Positions 47,756 through 60,199 of a stretch of 64,000 nt of DNA are shown here, piece by piece. This DNA is from Lithospermum erythrorhizon. Taxonomy: Eukaryota > Streptophyta > Magnoliopsida > Boraginales > Boraginaceae. A program made the translations under genes and the position numbers. The notes beneath the pieces were generated by a model, which ran no database searches, was not told the origin of the DNA, and saw only the letters and a list, made by a program, of their open reading frames with translations. The first letter of the stretch is position 1. Each line of letters begins with the position of its first letter. The DNA is taken from the NCBI GenBank assembly GCA_019722365.1, contig JADFUC010001610.1, positions 806,001-870,000 on the forward strand, in the 5' to 3' direction.

Positions 47756-48060
47756 TTGTCTCGATTATTCACAATGAAGAAAACTATCCGCAACCGAGGG
47801 GGAGGAAAAGAGGCGAGAGGAAAGAGAGGAAAAAGAGGCAAAGGAGAGCCCAGTCTCCGCCGCCCCGCATTAGAACTCCGCCGAGCATACAAACAGAGTT
47901 GCTTAGAGAAAACCATCCAACCGGGTATATATGTTGATGAAAAAGAAGAACTTGAAGGTCTGAATACCGTTGTTGGTTTGAATTTTCATGGATGGTTGAA
48001 TCTTGCTAAGTCTAATTGTATATGGTAACCGGAATTAGTCAGAGAGTTTTATGTGTTTTT
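47756..48060 (+). pseudogene. Remnant of a plant transposon-associated protein
   Basis: A 90-codon frame opens with a basic Gly/Arg/Lys-rich stretch, then reads EKTIQPGIYVDEKELEGL-like sequence, GWLNLA, and after a one-base frame change PELVREFY. This order (PGxYVD, then GW, then ELVREFY) resembles the retrotransposon-linked 'putative plant transposon protein' domain (PF20167-type). The frame breaks at 48028. Assignment is from memory of the motif pattern only. Confidence 0.5.
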
Positions 48061-48689
48061 TTATGTATGTGTGTGGTTTTTTTTCTTTGCAATAGCGTAA
48101 ATAGGTGTGACTTGTGATGAATAAAATTGTTCTACTGAGCCAGGATTATCCACACGTCTTGAAGTGTTGGGTGGGCAAGATTCGGGTTGACTTGTGGCGT
48201 TAGTTAGTATGCTAGTGGGTGGAGTAGGCCTCGATTTGCACGTCGCGTTAAACGCGCTGGTCATCGTTAAATTGGAGCGTGGGCATGGGCGTTATCCGGT
48301 ACCAGCGGAGATGGGCGTTCGCGTCCGTGCCGGGCTTGTGCCGTCCGACCCAACCGTTAACCCGTCTACAGACTTTTGAGGCCAGTAGCTTGGAGTTTGC
48401 AATGCGTCTTAGAGTGTCGAACAGGGAAATATGTGATTTTTTGTATAAAGATATGGTTTAAAGATGTGATTTTTTTGTATAAAGATCAGGTTTTTTTTGC
48501 TTGATAGGAGATTATAACAAAATATATTGATTTGATAACCTGATACATTGGATTGTATTCAAATATACCGGATTATATTCCATTGTATCGAATTATATTC
48601 GATTATATCAAATTGTTCCCCTTTTACTGGCGGATAATTTATTTATATACTGACCGTTATATGAAAACTGGCGTCTCACTGTTATTATT

Positions 48690-48890
48690 ATAACATGTGT
48701 ATAGTGATACGGTCGGTTTTTAACGGGACAGCCGGGCCAGGCTTCCCATTAAGATCTGCGGTCGGCGGGCCGGACCCGATAAACCGGTTTTTGGGACCGA
48801 GACGGACCGACTAGAACCGGGTGGGTAACCGGTCCAGCCGGATTCAGGCCGGAGTGGGTAACGGTCCGCCCCGGTTCAATTTAAAAAAGC
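48690..48890. repeat. GC-rich hAT-type subterminal repeats
   Basis: A dense cluster of accggtt, ccggaccc, ggtccggcc- and gggtaaccggt-type motifs, in both senses, in otherwise AT-rich DNA. Such arrays are common at the ends of plant hAT transposons. It lies downstream (minus-strand sense) of the hAT transposase tail at 49.5 kb, so both may be one element. Confidence 0.45.
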
Positions 48891-49439
48891 GCTACGGTTG
48901 CGGAGATTCTGAAATCTGAGAGGCACATAATCAACGTATTAGCGTGAAGCGACCTTAGGCATCCAAACAGTTTTTAACGAGGGCATCGGTTCAATGTCAG
49001 GTTTTTTAAAAAGCAGGGATTAAAGAACATCAGTTCGATCAGCAATCGACAAAATGTGTCCCAATGTTTGACATTTATCAAAGCCTCGAAACAAAACTAA
49101 ATCGTAGGCATATTGGGGCAGGTAATATGAGGCAACGTAGCACGACGATAGGAAGGCTAGGCTGAAGAGAGCATTTTAAAGACAGTGACAAAACGAGACA
49201 ACAGTTCACCACAATATTTCAGCAGGCAAAGCCAGCCTTGAGGTAGAAGTTACTTGACTTTTCGAGAGGTCGAAGGCTGTATGAGAATTTGGATTGTCCT
49301 CGCGAAAATGATATTGTAGGCGATTAAGTGGTGGTTGTTATTTCTGATTGTACAAATACAACAAAAGGAATTGATCGATTGAATGATTACACTATTTGAG
49401 AAATGAATACATAATAACACAAATGAAGGAATCTTGGAT

Positions 49440-49640
49440 TAGCTTCTGATATTTTGTTCGCAAAGTCCATACATTTCTTTGGCCCGTATAGCAATGTCTC
49501 ATTTGTTTAGTGTTCGCTTAGAGACTCTTTTAGGATCAATTATTCTTTTCCACCACTTTAAAGTTGATTAAAACTGATTATGATTGAATAGAGAATGTCC
49601 TTTGCCATTCTTGGGAGGCTGGATATTTGGCTTAAATTAG
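49440..49640 (-). pseudogene. hAT transposase C-terminal (dimerisation) remnant
   Basis: On the minus strand, across frame changes, the sequence reads AKYP, then SRMAKDILSIQS, then SGGK and LIL.ESLS, following the order of the hAT dimerisation domain (YP.LSRMAKDIL.I, FSTGGR, SL.P). It is heavily broken and has no DDE part that I could find upstream. Confidence 0.5.
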
Positions 49641-50089
49641 CCATCCGCTGAGTAAAACATCAAACTAATCCGCTTTAGCACATTTCGATAGGACATCCTT
49701 AAGATAATGATCAAGATCGAGGTAAAGTATTATTAATTCCATCAGCCGAGTTTAGAATTCTTCAAAACTATAACTACCGATCACGAACCGTCATCGTATT
49801 CTTGAGAGTAGTTTGGGACTGGTCCTTGAACTTATAAATTCATAGATCTTAAAGCAGGAGAAATAATTTGTTTTGCAAGTCCCTCTTTTTATACATTTTT
49901 ACATCGTCGCCCCATTGGATACAAGAATAAGATAAATCCAAATGTAATGAATATCATTTTATACATGACATATGGTAACAATTTAACCTCGAGAATTCAT
50001 GTCATCCCATTGGAGCAGAGTAACCCGTAAACATAGGCATATAAGCGTGTAAGATACCTGGCATATGGCGGTAAACTTAGTAACAGAAT

Positions 50090-50720
50090 GCTTATAGGCA
50101 TTAGTAAGAAGCACCAGGCAGTAAGCAATAAGCATAAACAACAGAATGGAAGTCATCATTGGAAACAATAAGCATAGGCAACAAAATGAATAGGCAACAA
50201 TAAGCATAGGCCTCAGACTGGAAGTCATCATAGGCAACAATAAATGTGACTGTGAGAGATAACAATAAGCATAGGCCTCAGACTGGAAGTCATCATAGAG
50301 AGCAATAAAAGCGGCGTACTGAGAGAGATAGCAAATGGCAGCAAGCCTCAGAATTTGGAGGTCATCATGTGCAACAATCACTTGGCCAGGCGTATAGAGA
50401 GAGAGATATGAAAATAAGCATAGGCCACCTCGGTGGAGGTCGTCGCCAGAGCAACTTGATAAGCGTGGCGGCCTGAGAGGGTAGCAATAGCATAGGCCTC
50501 GGGCGGATGTCATCGCAAACCTTGATAAACGGCGAGCATCCACACAAGAGAGATAAGTAATAACTCGATAAAAGCGGCCGGGCCTCGTAATGGAAGTAAA
50601 TCGCTTAAGCCCGTGATAAACGGCCAGGCGTCTGAAGAGAGATAACAATAAGCCGGCGGAGTTTCGAGAATGATGTCATGGCGGAGACGAATAGCAATAG
50701 CGTGATCGGCGCTAGTAAGC
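50090..50720. repeat. Minisatellite, unit about 65-75 bp
   Basis: Roughly eight or nine degenerate units built around caataagcataggcctcaga, ctggaagtcatcat and gagagata. The clearest copies start near 50205 and 50270 (period 65). Copies decay towards higher coordinates and gain CG-rich changes. A 221-codon minus-strand frame (49983-50648) runs through it because the unit lacks stops in that frame. Confidence 0.75.
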
Positions 50721-50899
50721 ATAGGCACCGGTCACAAAAGCATGGAGTAGCAGCAATGGCAACGTTGAGATATGAAAATGGCGGCCAGTACAAATATTGT
50801 AATAGGTATAGATAGCATAAACTTCCAGGGAATACATAAAAATGCAAATGGCAGTTAAACATATAATAGTTACTATAAATACGTATCACCAGATTTACC

Positions 50900-52540
50900 T
50901 CGGATCAATCTTTAGAGATTAACCGTTACTTTGCGACGATATTTATAAATTACTTGATTTTAAGACTTTCAGCTGCCGGTATTCTAACTTCGAGTTTGTT
51001 GGAAGCATTCTTATCGATAACATTTTTACTCTATAAAGCTCGGCCGAGAAAGATATTCACAGTTGGATAAGAGTGCAGTCATTGGAAGGGCCTTTCAAAA
51101 TTTGCATATAGGTATAATGCATCTGACTCTTAGCAGGGATCGGGTAAGTAGTGTGTAAATGCACATTCTGCCATATCTGGCCACATTTCTATACAAAACA
51201 AAAGCCGGTTAAGCCAGCTGTCGGCCGGGGTGGAGATTCCATGGTTTTGGTATCGAAAGGAACACAAATTCCACACGAGTTACTGACTTTTACTAATGAT
51301 TTTTCTTAAATGCTTTCTTTGTCTAAAGTCCTCGAGTTCAACAAAATCACTTTACACCAGATTTCTAATATCAATCACGAGAGGCTTAATTATATCGAAG
51401 ACCGTCTTAGTACTTGAAGTTCGAGATGTGTGTAACAGCAGAGTACATGAAATAGTTGACCATCGAGGGGCGATTCAATTTATTGGTAAATCGATTCAAC
51501 CTAGCGTCTGATTATCGTTAGCACTTAAATTATCCAGAAAATTAAATACTTTTTCCGCATATTCTAATTGTCTATATTAAATTGTCAATTTCTATTTATA
51601 ACTTCTCGGAGATAAAGGGTGGTGTGAACTAGTAAATACTATAACTCTTTTATTAAGTTGTGAATTTTAGCCAAATGTAATGACTGATAACGATGCTAGC
51701 CTAACCTATTTTTTGTTCCCAGACCGCCTGAAATCGTGGTTAAACTAATCTATCACATAAGACCTGCTTTTTTCAAAACGCGGTTTGCAAGCCTTAGAAA
51801 GTTTGAGTCTTTTCTTGGCAGGTATCTTAGTAGATCCTAATACTCAGGGGATATGTCTCTCAAAACTTATTAAATATAACACCTTGCGTCATAGAAAATG
51901 CAGACCAACAAGTACCCTAAAATCATATGAGCGTAGTAACTTTGCATGATTATATTTCCAAATAGCTAAACTAAGTCACTAAATGTGAGTAACACAAAGT
52001 ACTCTGTGTAGGTATTTTTATCTTTAAATACATCTTCGATTTCCTTTTCAAATGTTTTATGTAAATATTTCTTGGCTTGAAATCTTCATGATATGAATCT
52101 GTAGACAGCATTTTCTTTTTTGGTACCGTCGGGTATTCTGACAGCTCCGTTTCCGTGGCGGGCGAGTGGATTTACTGTCAAGGCCGCCTGTATGCGTTCG
52201 TCTCAAAGATTACCGTCGAGCATGGAGGTTGACCAGCCGGCGGTTTAAATATTGTTTAAATCAGCGGGCTCACAGATTTGTTCAATAGTATGGTGTCATT
52301 CCATGATAAATCGTTTGATGAGGAATCGATAGAACAATCTTAGGTAAGTTATTAAAAACAGATTAATTAACAATCCCGTTATAAAATGTTTTGACCCAGA
52401 AAGAGATAGAACGACATAATCAAATAATCATAATTCTGATTCAAAATTGAAGTGAGAAACCCTGTTTGATTGATGAAACAATAATTTAATTGAAGTGTTC
52501 AATCCTAGTCGATTTTTATTTCATTGAAACCAGGTAAATT
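50900..52540. other. No recognisable gene
   Basis: Mixed sequence with a few CG-rich patches (for example 51200-51240 and 52140-52215). Frame 51296-51511 is short with no recognisable content. Confidence 0.45.
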
Positions 52541-52549
52541 GGAGCCTCG

Positions 52550-52870
52550 AATTTAATTGAAATCTAATTTTATAAGTAAAACCACTGTTAATTCAAAACC
52601 ACAATTTATAAATTAAAACCCTAATTTAATTCCAAAACCACAATTTCTAAATCAAAACCCCCAAATTTAATTCAAATCTTTTCGTTTATAAATCAAAACC
52701 CTAATTCGATTCAAAACCCCGAATTATAATTTCAAAATCCCAAATTAGAATCAGAAACCACTAATTGATTGAAACCCACTAATACAGAATTGAAAGAAAT
52801 ACCTAGTCGATTCGAAACCCCCAATTTAATTCAAAACCTGTTCGTAAATCAAACCCTTTATTTTTTACAA
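52550..52870. repeat. Short tandem array with aaaaccctaa motifs
   Basis: Imperfect units of about 20-35 bp built on aaatcaaaaccctaatttaa. Many contain aaaccctaa, the plant telo-box sequence, but spaced too widely to be telomeric repeats. Confidence 0.65.
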
Positions 52871-52879
52871 AGAATGTAT

Positions 52880-52955
52880 AAGCTTGAAACAAAAGTGCCT
52901 AAGCGAAACAAAATTGCCTAAGCCGAAGCAAAATTGCCTAAACAAAAATAAAACA
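52880..52955. repeat. 22-bp tandem repeat
   Basis: Three to four copies of gaaacaaaattgcctaag, with starts near 52885, 52907 and 52929, immediately after the previous array. Confidence 0.75.
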
Positions 52956-53269
52956 TACAGAAGCATATTCCGTACTTGAAACAAAGATAATTTTGAAGCT
53001 TAATCATGATTAAAAGCCAGGTTTAGATTCAAAATCGAACCCTAAATAGATGATTGAAGTAAGAAAAGTAAAGATGACTGAATGAGAGGCAGAGGCGAAG
53101 AGAGAGGGGGAGGGAGGTGGGAAATAACAATAGATTTAAGGTTAATGTGTTTGGGTTGCCCATATACCAGCTTATGCAAAATGGATTATCGGTCGGGTGA
53201 ATTTAAGCGGGTTAGGAATTAGGTTATGGTACCCGAGGTTCGTATTGGAAATCAGTAGAGAATTGAATT

Positions 53270-53830
53270 CAGGCTATTATCTTGCGTTCACGACAATTGT
53301 GTATCGGTCGTTTAGGTTGGGTTAAATGTGATTATCGGAAGCTTAGTGTTCGAGCTTAGTAATTGTATATTACTAGTGTGGGTTCGCTGATAATTTAAGG
53401 GTTATGAGGGATTCTTTGAATCTTCTGTTAAATCTTTATAAATAATAGTAATTGATCAATTATTATTATTATACAACTTACTATTATACGGCGCAGAAGG
53501 TCCTTTTAGCGTCGTTGAGTTATATTTAAATGTATGAAATTCGCGAAGCTGGCATAATTGAAATGTATTTCTCGATTACAAGGGTTCCGTTTTATGTGAG
53601 AATATCGATTGAACAAATAGAATCGATTAAATATTTAATTTTAAAGCTAAAGTTCAGAAATGAAATTTTAATATTTATCGATAAGCTTGAAAGGAATTAT
53701 TGATATTGACTCGTCTTATTTAATTAAGCTAATTAAATAGTTATTTCGATGTAAGTTAACGAAATTGACTAATACTTAGCAGGTTCAAGCTTTATCGGGT
53801 TTTGTTTAACTGGCCTATATAAAATGACTT
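53270..53830 (+). repeat. LTR-like dispersed repeat, copy 2
   Basis: Counterpart of 3090-3650 in the same orientation; the best-matching part is 53283-53580. More CG-bearing changes than copy 1. Confidence 0.55.
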
Positions 53831-54587
53831 TTAGAGTTCATGTATAGAAGTTTTGTAAATCTTTTTCATCAAAAACCCTAAGTAGCCTTCCCTCATGGCG
53901 AAATTACCAAAATTTTAGGTTTTTAGTTTTGTTAAATCGCTTGTTTCTTGTAAATCGGTTCTTGATTGACCTCTCGCAATTGTGGACAGTAGAGATATCA
54001 TCGATTGATATTCATGAGGAGGCTGAAGGAAATCAAATTCGCGTTGTGAATTTGAAGCGTGTGGAACTTTAGTGGAATTTCTTTCATTACTGATGTAGTA
54101 TTACGTTTATTACTCTTAAAATATATGTTTTTTGTTAATAATGTAGTATGCGGTTTAAGATGCCGGGCCCATGGATTTGTATTTATCTTTCGTATATGTA
54201 GTATTTTCGTCAGTTCGCGATTAAAATTGCTGGGATTCACGGTTTGTGCTCAATCGAGGACACGGAATTAACTGGGTGGGTAGCAGTACGGTCAAGTTCG
54301 CAGCGGATTACCGGCCAATGAAAGACTCTACAGGTGTATAGTGGACTATAATTTGATATAATTTATTATATTGTTGCATAGTATGTCAAATTGAGGATCA
54401 ACAACAGGGCATAACTTAAAGCTCTACAAACCATTAGAGAATTGTTGTTTATTTGTACAAAATATAGATATCATGTAGGAGGAATATGAGCTGAAAGACC
54501 TATCTTACTATGATTGAGAGGTTCCCTATTCTTAATCCTATCTTACTATGATTGTCTAAGAATTCACAAGTGTTGAATTCTGAACAG

Positions 54588-54695
54588 GAACCATCAAAGC
54601 GCATCATCGAGTTCAGTTTAGGGAACAATGATGTTATCTTTGGGCACCCAGAGTTTGCTCCGATCACTGGATTGTCTTTATTCAGTGTTGGATAA
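54588..54695 (+). pseudogene. DUF1985-like transposon remnant
   Basis: Thirty-five codons read EFSLGNNDVIFGHPEFA then ITGLSLF, matching the F..G...IRFG..EFALITGL pattern of DUF1985, a domain found in MULE-type plant transposons with Ulp1-like proteases. It is preceded by an acceptor-like aacag and ends in TAA. No transposase or Ulp1 part seen nearby. Confidence 0.5.
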
Positions 54696-54699
54696 GAAT

Positions 54700-57600
54700 A
54701 TACAGTTTGCTTTCATCGCAAATTTGAATGCAGATAGGAGGACTATACAAAGCGGAATCTTATGAAAATAGACTCAAAGAGAGGGGGAAGGGGAGGGGTT
54801 TTTGAGTATTATCTTTTTATATAGATGAGTTTTTATATAGTTAGTATCTTTCAGATTTGTAGACACTGGAAATTTAATTAATTTAAGTTAATAAATTCAA
54901 TTTTCATGAATTTATTAATTTAATTAATTTACAATCAAATCACCTGATTACATATATATTCAATTAGGGTTAAATTAAACTGCGATTAAATTCAAGGCCA
55001 TTGAAAATGATAGGGTTCAGGGATTGACACTTGCGATATTAATTTTAGGTTAAGTTAGGATTTTATGAATAGCCTGCTTTTAAGCGCAGAGATAAGTTTT
55101 AAGAAAATATAGAACCCAAATTAATGCGACAAGAAAATGTCGGGATCGATAAATGAACTATTTGTTACCTAAAAACCCTACGCTGGGGCGCTACTTCGTT
55201 CTTGGAAATTTAAGTTGTCTTTAAAATATCAGAAGCGGTCACGATTATCTTCAACAATTCAAATGATGATGCTTGGCGAGATGCGTAATTAACAGAAGAT
55301 AGATGACGATCGAAAGAAGGTCCGAGAAGCCTCTCATGCCCCCATTATTTTCAAGAGAGAAAGTTGGGGAGAGAATTCATGGGTTGAAGAAAGAAATTCT
55401 GAAGCCTTGAGCTGAGGAGGTGGAAACGCCCAGAAGGCTGCGAAGAAAGGATCGATAGAGAGCACACAGGCTCAAAAGATTCAAATATGAGAGAATCGCT
55501 TGCAGAATTGCTTAGGCATTAGAATAGGCGCTGAAGCATCGAGGGAGAACGGTTGCAAAAGACCCCAAAGTGATGAGGAATTTGAGTTGTCGACAAACAT
55601 TTAAATCCAATTTGCGGGAAGCCTTATTTGCTGAGGCCCTAGGTGTCGAGGTAAGGATCAAATTGTGGGAATTACTTTACTCATTATCCCGGCCTTTGGG
55701 TCTGATAAATTGCTTAAGGCGCATTCTTTGGTGATGAACAACTTAATGTAGGCTGAAACGTCAGTTAATTTGTAGGAGACATCTTTGTGAAGGCCCTGTA
55801 ACAAATCGGGTAAGATCATTTAGCCAGCTTTTCTTCTGCGTATCAGTATCAGGCACAAAGGAAGGCTACGAAGATCCTAGCTGGCGATAGGAACTGACTC
55901 AGTACAAAGGTTAAATGAAGTTGATGTGCGCTACTAAAGCTCTTGAATCGATGCAGCCACCGCGAGGAACCCATTTCTTTGGCTTGTCGTAGCTAGGACC
56001 ATATCAAATCTACGTAAGTCAAGCTACAAAATATCGAGAAGAGGCGCATCGGCCACATGTCAGCGCATCTGCAATGAGTCATTGCATGCTCAAAGAAGAA
56101 GGGCATGACTACATGATCGGCCTCCGTCGAAGAAGGGTCAGACTATACCCGGTCGACCTCGATCAAAAAGGTTCGAGTCTGCTGAGTCGGCCCGTATAAA
56201 GTGCAAAATCAAAGCCAGAAGATGGTCAATACAATACAATTCAGGAATCAGAATTTGCGAAGATTTGAGATAATCATCGATCGAGCCAAAGGCTTTGTCA
56301 GAGACACATCGAAGACACATATCCGGACTGACTCAGGTATTTCGAGTCCATGTATAAAATCGAGTATGTAGGCATTCGCGTATATGGGAGATAAATGGTG
56401 ATAATCGAGCACGTCGATTTGAAATAAATCTGCTTTTGTATCACAAAGATTTAAAGTATTTTATTATTTCGACACATATAAATAATAAAAATCTTTCTTA
56501 GGTGTTATAGATTAATCTCAAAATATATTGCTAGGTATTGTTTACTCTGAATACACCAGAATTGAGAGAGTACATTTTAAGTGAATTATTTTATTTTAAA
56601 TATCCCCATACTTGGAATGTATAAAACTGTTGATCTCACTAATTTCTCTATATATATTCAAAAAGGTTCATGGTTTACTAGCGCACAGTGTAACATCACT
56701 TTGACCAGTGAGAAGCTACCAATATTAATTACAAGTTGTTAAGTCAAAGGTGCAACTTTTTGGTCTTTTATCACAATCATTTACAGGAGCCATTTTGGTG
56801 CCATCCATGTGGCCTTTTGCAGGCAGCCAAGGGCAGTTTATCTCTTTAGATTATCACCAATGCAAAAACAAAATAATGTAAATTTTCTATATCATCATTT
56901 TATTATGGGTGTAAACACTGAAAATTTATTAAAAAATAATTAAAATGATTAAGATGATTTAATCGAATTAATTCATCGAGCTACTAAGAGAAATGCCACG
57001 TGGTTAAAGTTCCGTTCAAGGCCACTGGAAATTTAATGTAAAGCAGCCGTGCGAGATAGGATTTCAGACAAAAATAGCCGGGTGAATGTGCATTAAATTT
57101 GGGGCTGAGGGCTAAAAAATCGCAATTTTATCAGCATTAAAATCGTCCTGTAGGAGAGGGCAGGGGGATTAAGTCTTGGGATTTTGGGGTTGAAATGAGC
57201 TTAATTTCAAAAGTTATGAGGTTGAAAATAAAAACTCCGAAGGTCAGAGTCATATGCTTGCTCAAAATAGGTCATTTTGATTTGCTTGGAGAAATTAATT
57301 TTAAATATCCCAGAGCCAGTTGGCATCTTGCCTCCAGCTTATTGATTTAAGATGTGAAATCAGCTCTGATTAAAGGCCCATGCGTCGAGGAAGAGAGTAT
57401 TAGTCAGAATCTTTTTATCGCCTTTATGTTCGAAATTCACAGAGACAATTCCACGTCGAGAAAATACACAAAAACATTTGAGAAGAAAATAGGGAGGATC
57501 GCATACAGAGAATTTATATTCAAATCTTTTAACTTATTGGTAAACAGCCTTTGGTGGTGGAAAATACATCGGGCGGCCAAAATAGGCGCTTGAAATCAAA

Positions 57601-58560
57601 CTTCTTCGCCGCAGCAGGTAATCCTTTGAGGATTTGAAGCAAATACGATGAGAATCGCACTAGATTTCAAGGCGACTGTGTTAGGGAATAATCATAAATA
57701 TCACCCTAATTTAATTAAATAATCGCCCCATGAAACAGCGAAAAATCTCAAGTTAATCACATTAAGTTTCGGATATAGGAAGGAATCTGTGCGGCGTTAG
57801 GTCCACATATTCCAGATTAGCGAGGGGAAACAACGGCTGCTAAGGCCACGCATGCAGTGATTAGTATCGTCGACAAGGTTGGGACAATCCTTCATCACGT
57901 ATTATTTACACAACAATAATTCTTAAGGCTGTTGTAATCTATTAAAAGCGTACATTCTTGGCGGCTTAAATCAAATCTAGTGAGGCGAATCACCATAAGC
58001 ACCAAAGCTCTGACCATAAGGCTGCTTAAGGCGCATTCTGTCTGGCAGCGTAAACCTTGACAAAACTGCTGCTTTGCTCGAGCTTCATCTGACTCCGAGG
58101 CTCGGTCGAGTCCGCCCAAAGACAAATAGCATATCGAATTTACTAAGTTCCACACCTTGAAGATGAAATCCCAGCGCTCTGAGCACTTGTAGTAAGTCCG
58201 TAGTTTGTATGGGCCGGAGGTAGGTAAAAGGCAAAGATCAAGTTCGTACAACGACACGGGATTCTGTGCTAAAGAACCCGGCTCGGACCGTATCGAGTCG
58301 GACCCGGTCTCAGAGTCAATTGAAGACTAGGGCAGCATATCGGTACGTTATGGGAGCTTACATCAATCAATCGAGTCAAATCAGTTCATCCAGGGGTTCG
58401 AAATCAGGCCAGAACTCATTACAGCTCCATCGAGACCAAATCAAGCAAGCAAGCCAAAACATCTACGCCGTCGTCGTGGCAGCTTAGGGATCCATAGTTT
58501 AGACGGTCGATCACTTTTGATAAAACCTATAGTGAGGAATTTTCCTACGGTGGGTTTTAT
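54700..58560. other. Retroelement-like DNA without an intact gene
   Basis: Composition and broken frames resemble retrotransposon leader, gag or LTR DNA, but no motif could be named. It includes three units of about 35 bp (gaagaaggg or caaaaaggt, then cggcc or cgacc) at 56095-56195. Frames at 56138-56320, 57354-57593, 57895-58257 and 58266-58487 have no recognisable content. Confidence 0.4.
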
Positions 58561-58567
58561 TTTTATG

Positions 58568-59140
58568 CCGCTTTAAATAAATAATAAAAATTCTTCTTTG
58601 TATTACGATGCATGGCAGCGCCCGTGGGACTATCAGCCCACCACTGCATCCAGCGTGACTCGAGATGTTACCAAGAAGTTTGTCTGTCCTACTCCATTGT
58701 ACGAGGAGTACTAGGAGAAATTCGCAGCAACGACGATCCGTAAAAAATCTGAGACAAATCGGGGGCGTCCTGACCAGTTAGCATGTTGCGAGCTCTTGAA
58801 GTAGAAACAGTAAACAAAAGAGCACTAGAAGCAGTCTGAGAGGCTGAAGAACCTTCAATAGCTATATAATGAGAACTTCGTGAATGACGTCGGAGAACTT
58901 CAGCAGCCCCGTGGTTACCAGTCACGCCCCGCTAAAGGATATGCCGTCGAGTCTAGCTCATTCACCGGCTCTGTGAGACTTCTAACACCATTAATGATGG
59001 TAGTATTACCTCCTGGAAGAGCAAATGCATTTGCCACTTGAGGATGGTAGAAAACATGTTAAAAATATAACATCAGATGACTCTATCGATTTGTACCCCG
59101 CTTTAAATAAATAATAAATTTTTTTCCTTTGCATTACAAT
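58568..59140. repeat. Pair of 43-bp direct repeats
   Basis: ccgctttaaataaataataa followed by a ttctt.tttg.attac block occurs at 58568-58610 and 59098-59140. They could be ends of short LTRs or a tandem duplication; the 490 bp between carries a minus-strand frame (58689-58925) of unknown nature. Confidence 0.6.
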
Positions 59141-59385
59141 GGGGCACTAATTTATTATATCATCAATAGTTTATTTATAAATTAATTTATAAAGAATTAT
59201 AAATAAGTCTTTTAATGATTGTGATGAAATATCTCCCATTTTGAGTCTTCGGATATATCGCATTAATTCGTGAAACTGTAGGAAAACTACAGGTTGCAGA
59301 GTATGGTGACAATACATACACGGCTATTGTTGGAAATCGTCTGAATGAATCGTTGATCACAATGTCGTCCAAGGATAAGTGGGAG

Positions 59386-60199
59386 TGTTGGAAAATATGA
59401 GATATTTGAAATAGTGCTCATTGAACAATTCGATTATTTCAGCAGATTAGCTTTCATTTAAGTTTAAGTTAGCATATCACGTTCGATTAAATTGTAATGT
59501 TAAATTATTAGGGATACTCGAGATGACATTAGGGGTTATGATGACTTACTAGGGTCGGCTAAAACGATATACTATCGTATAATGTTAGGTTAGCATTTAG
59601 TAGTATATGACTTTTTGTCGATCGAACTAGAATGTGTAATACATGGCGAGTTATAATTTAATTATATCTTTTCGGGATTTAAAATGGAACTATATAAAAC
59701 GTTTAGGCAATTTTTCAATTGTTGGAAATTCACCCCTAGTTATTTATAACGGTAGGAGATAGGGTTTCGGAATCTTAACTTAATAGATATGGTTCTAGAA
59801 TATTCTACCTTTAAGCGTCTTTTATTTTAGGGATAAGAAGTGAGAAGATTTTAGAACTATTGCTCCCTGATGGTCGGTAAAAACAAGGCTTTAAGGAGGT
59901 GGTAGAGTTTTTTAGCTACTCGCGCGAGCCCAAAAAGTAGGGATTTTGATCTTTCTCACAAAGGCCACTTTTTGGAGAAGAAACTTCACCATTCAACTTT
60001 TTTGATATTGGCTTTTGTAAAGACAAAAGCTCTCTCCCCTCTTATTTGTTTTAGTCGATCGGTGGGTGAAGAATTAAAACTGAATTTTTTTTGCGACTAA
60101 ATCTATAGTTCAATATTTTAAAGGAGTTCCCAATAAAACTCCAGGATTTGTTCGCTCGTTGGTGTGAAATGATCGTATTAGTATTCTATACGTACAACA
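59386..60199 (+). mobile_element. Retrotransposon 3' LTR with adjacent polypurine tract
   Basis: A purine tract (aagtgggag, ending 59385) directly precedes tgttgg, and the block ends in acaaca at 60199, giving matching TGTTG..CAACA ends and a length of about 814 bp. This layout is typical of the 3' LTR of a plus-strand LTR retrotransposon. Its partner LTR and coding region upstream were not recognised. Confidence 0.55.

Noticed and set aside
49983..50648. 221-codon minus-strand open frame as a protein gene
   Set aside because: It runs through a tandem repeat; periodic Leu/Tyr-rich residues follow the repeat unit, with no domain or splice partner.
52550..52870. Interstitial telomeric repeat tract
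   Set aside because: aaaccctaa motifs are spaced by 15 or more AT-rich bases; no run of consecutive 7-bp telomere units.
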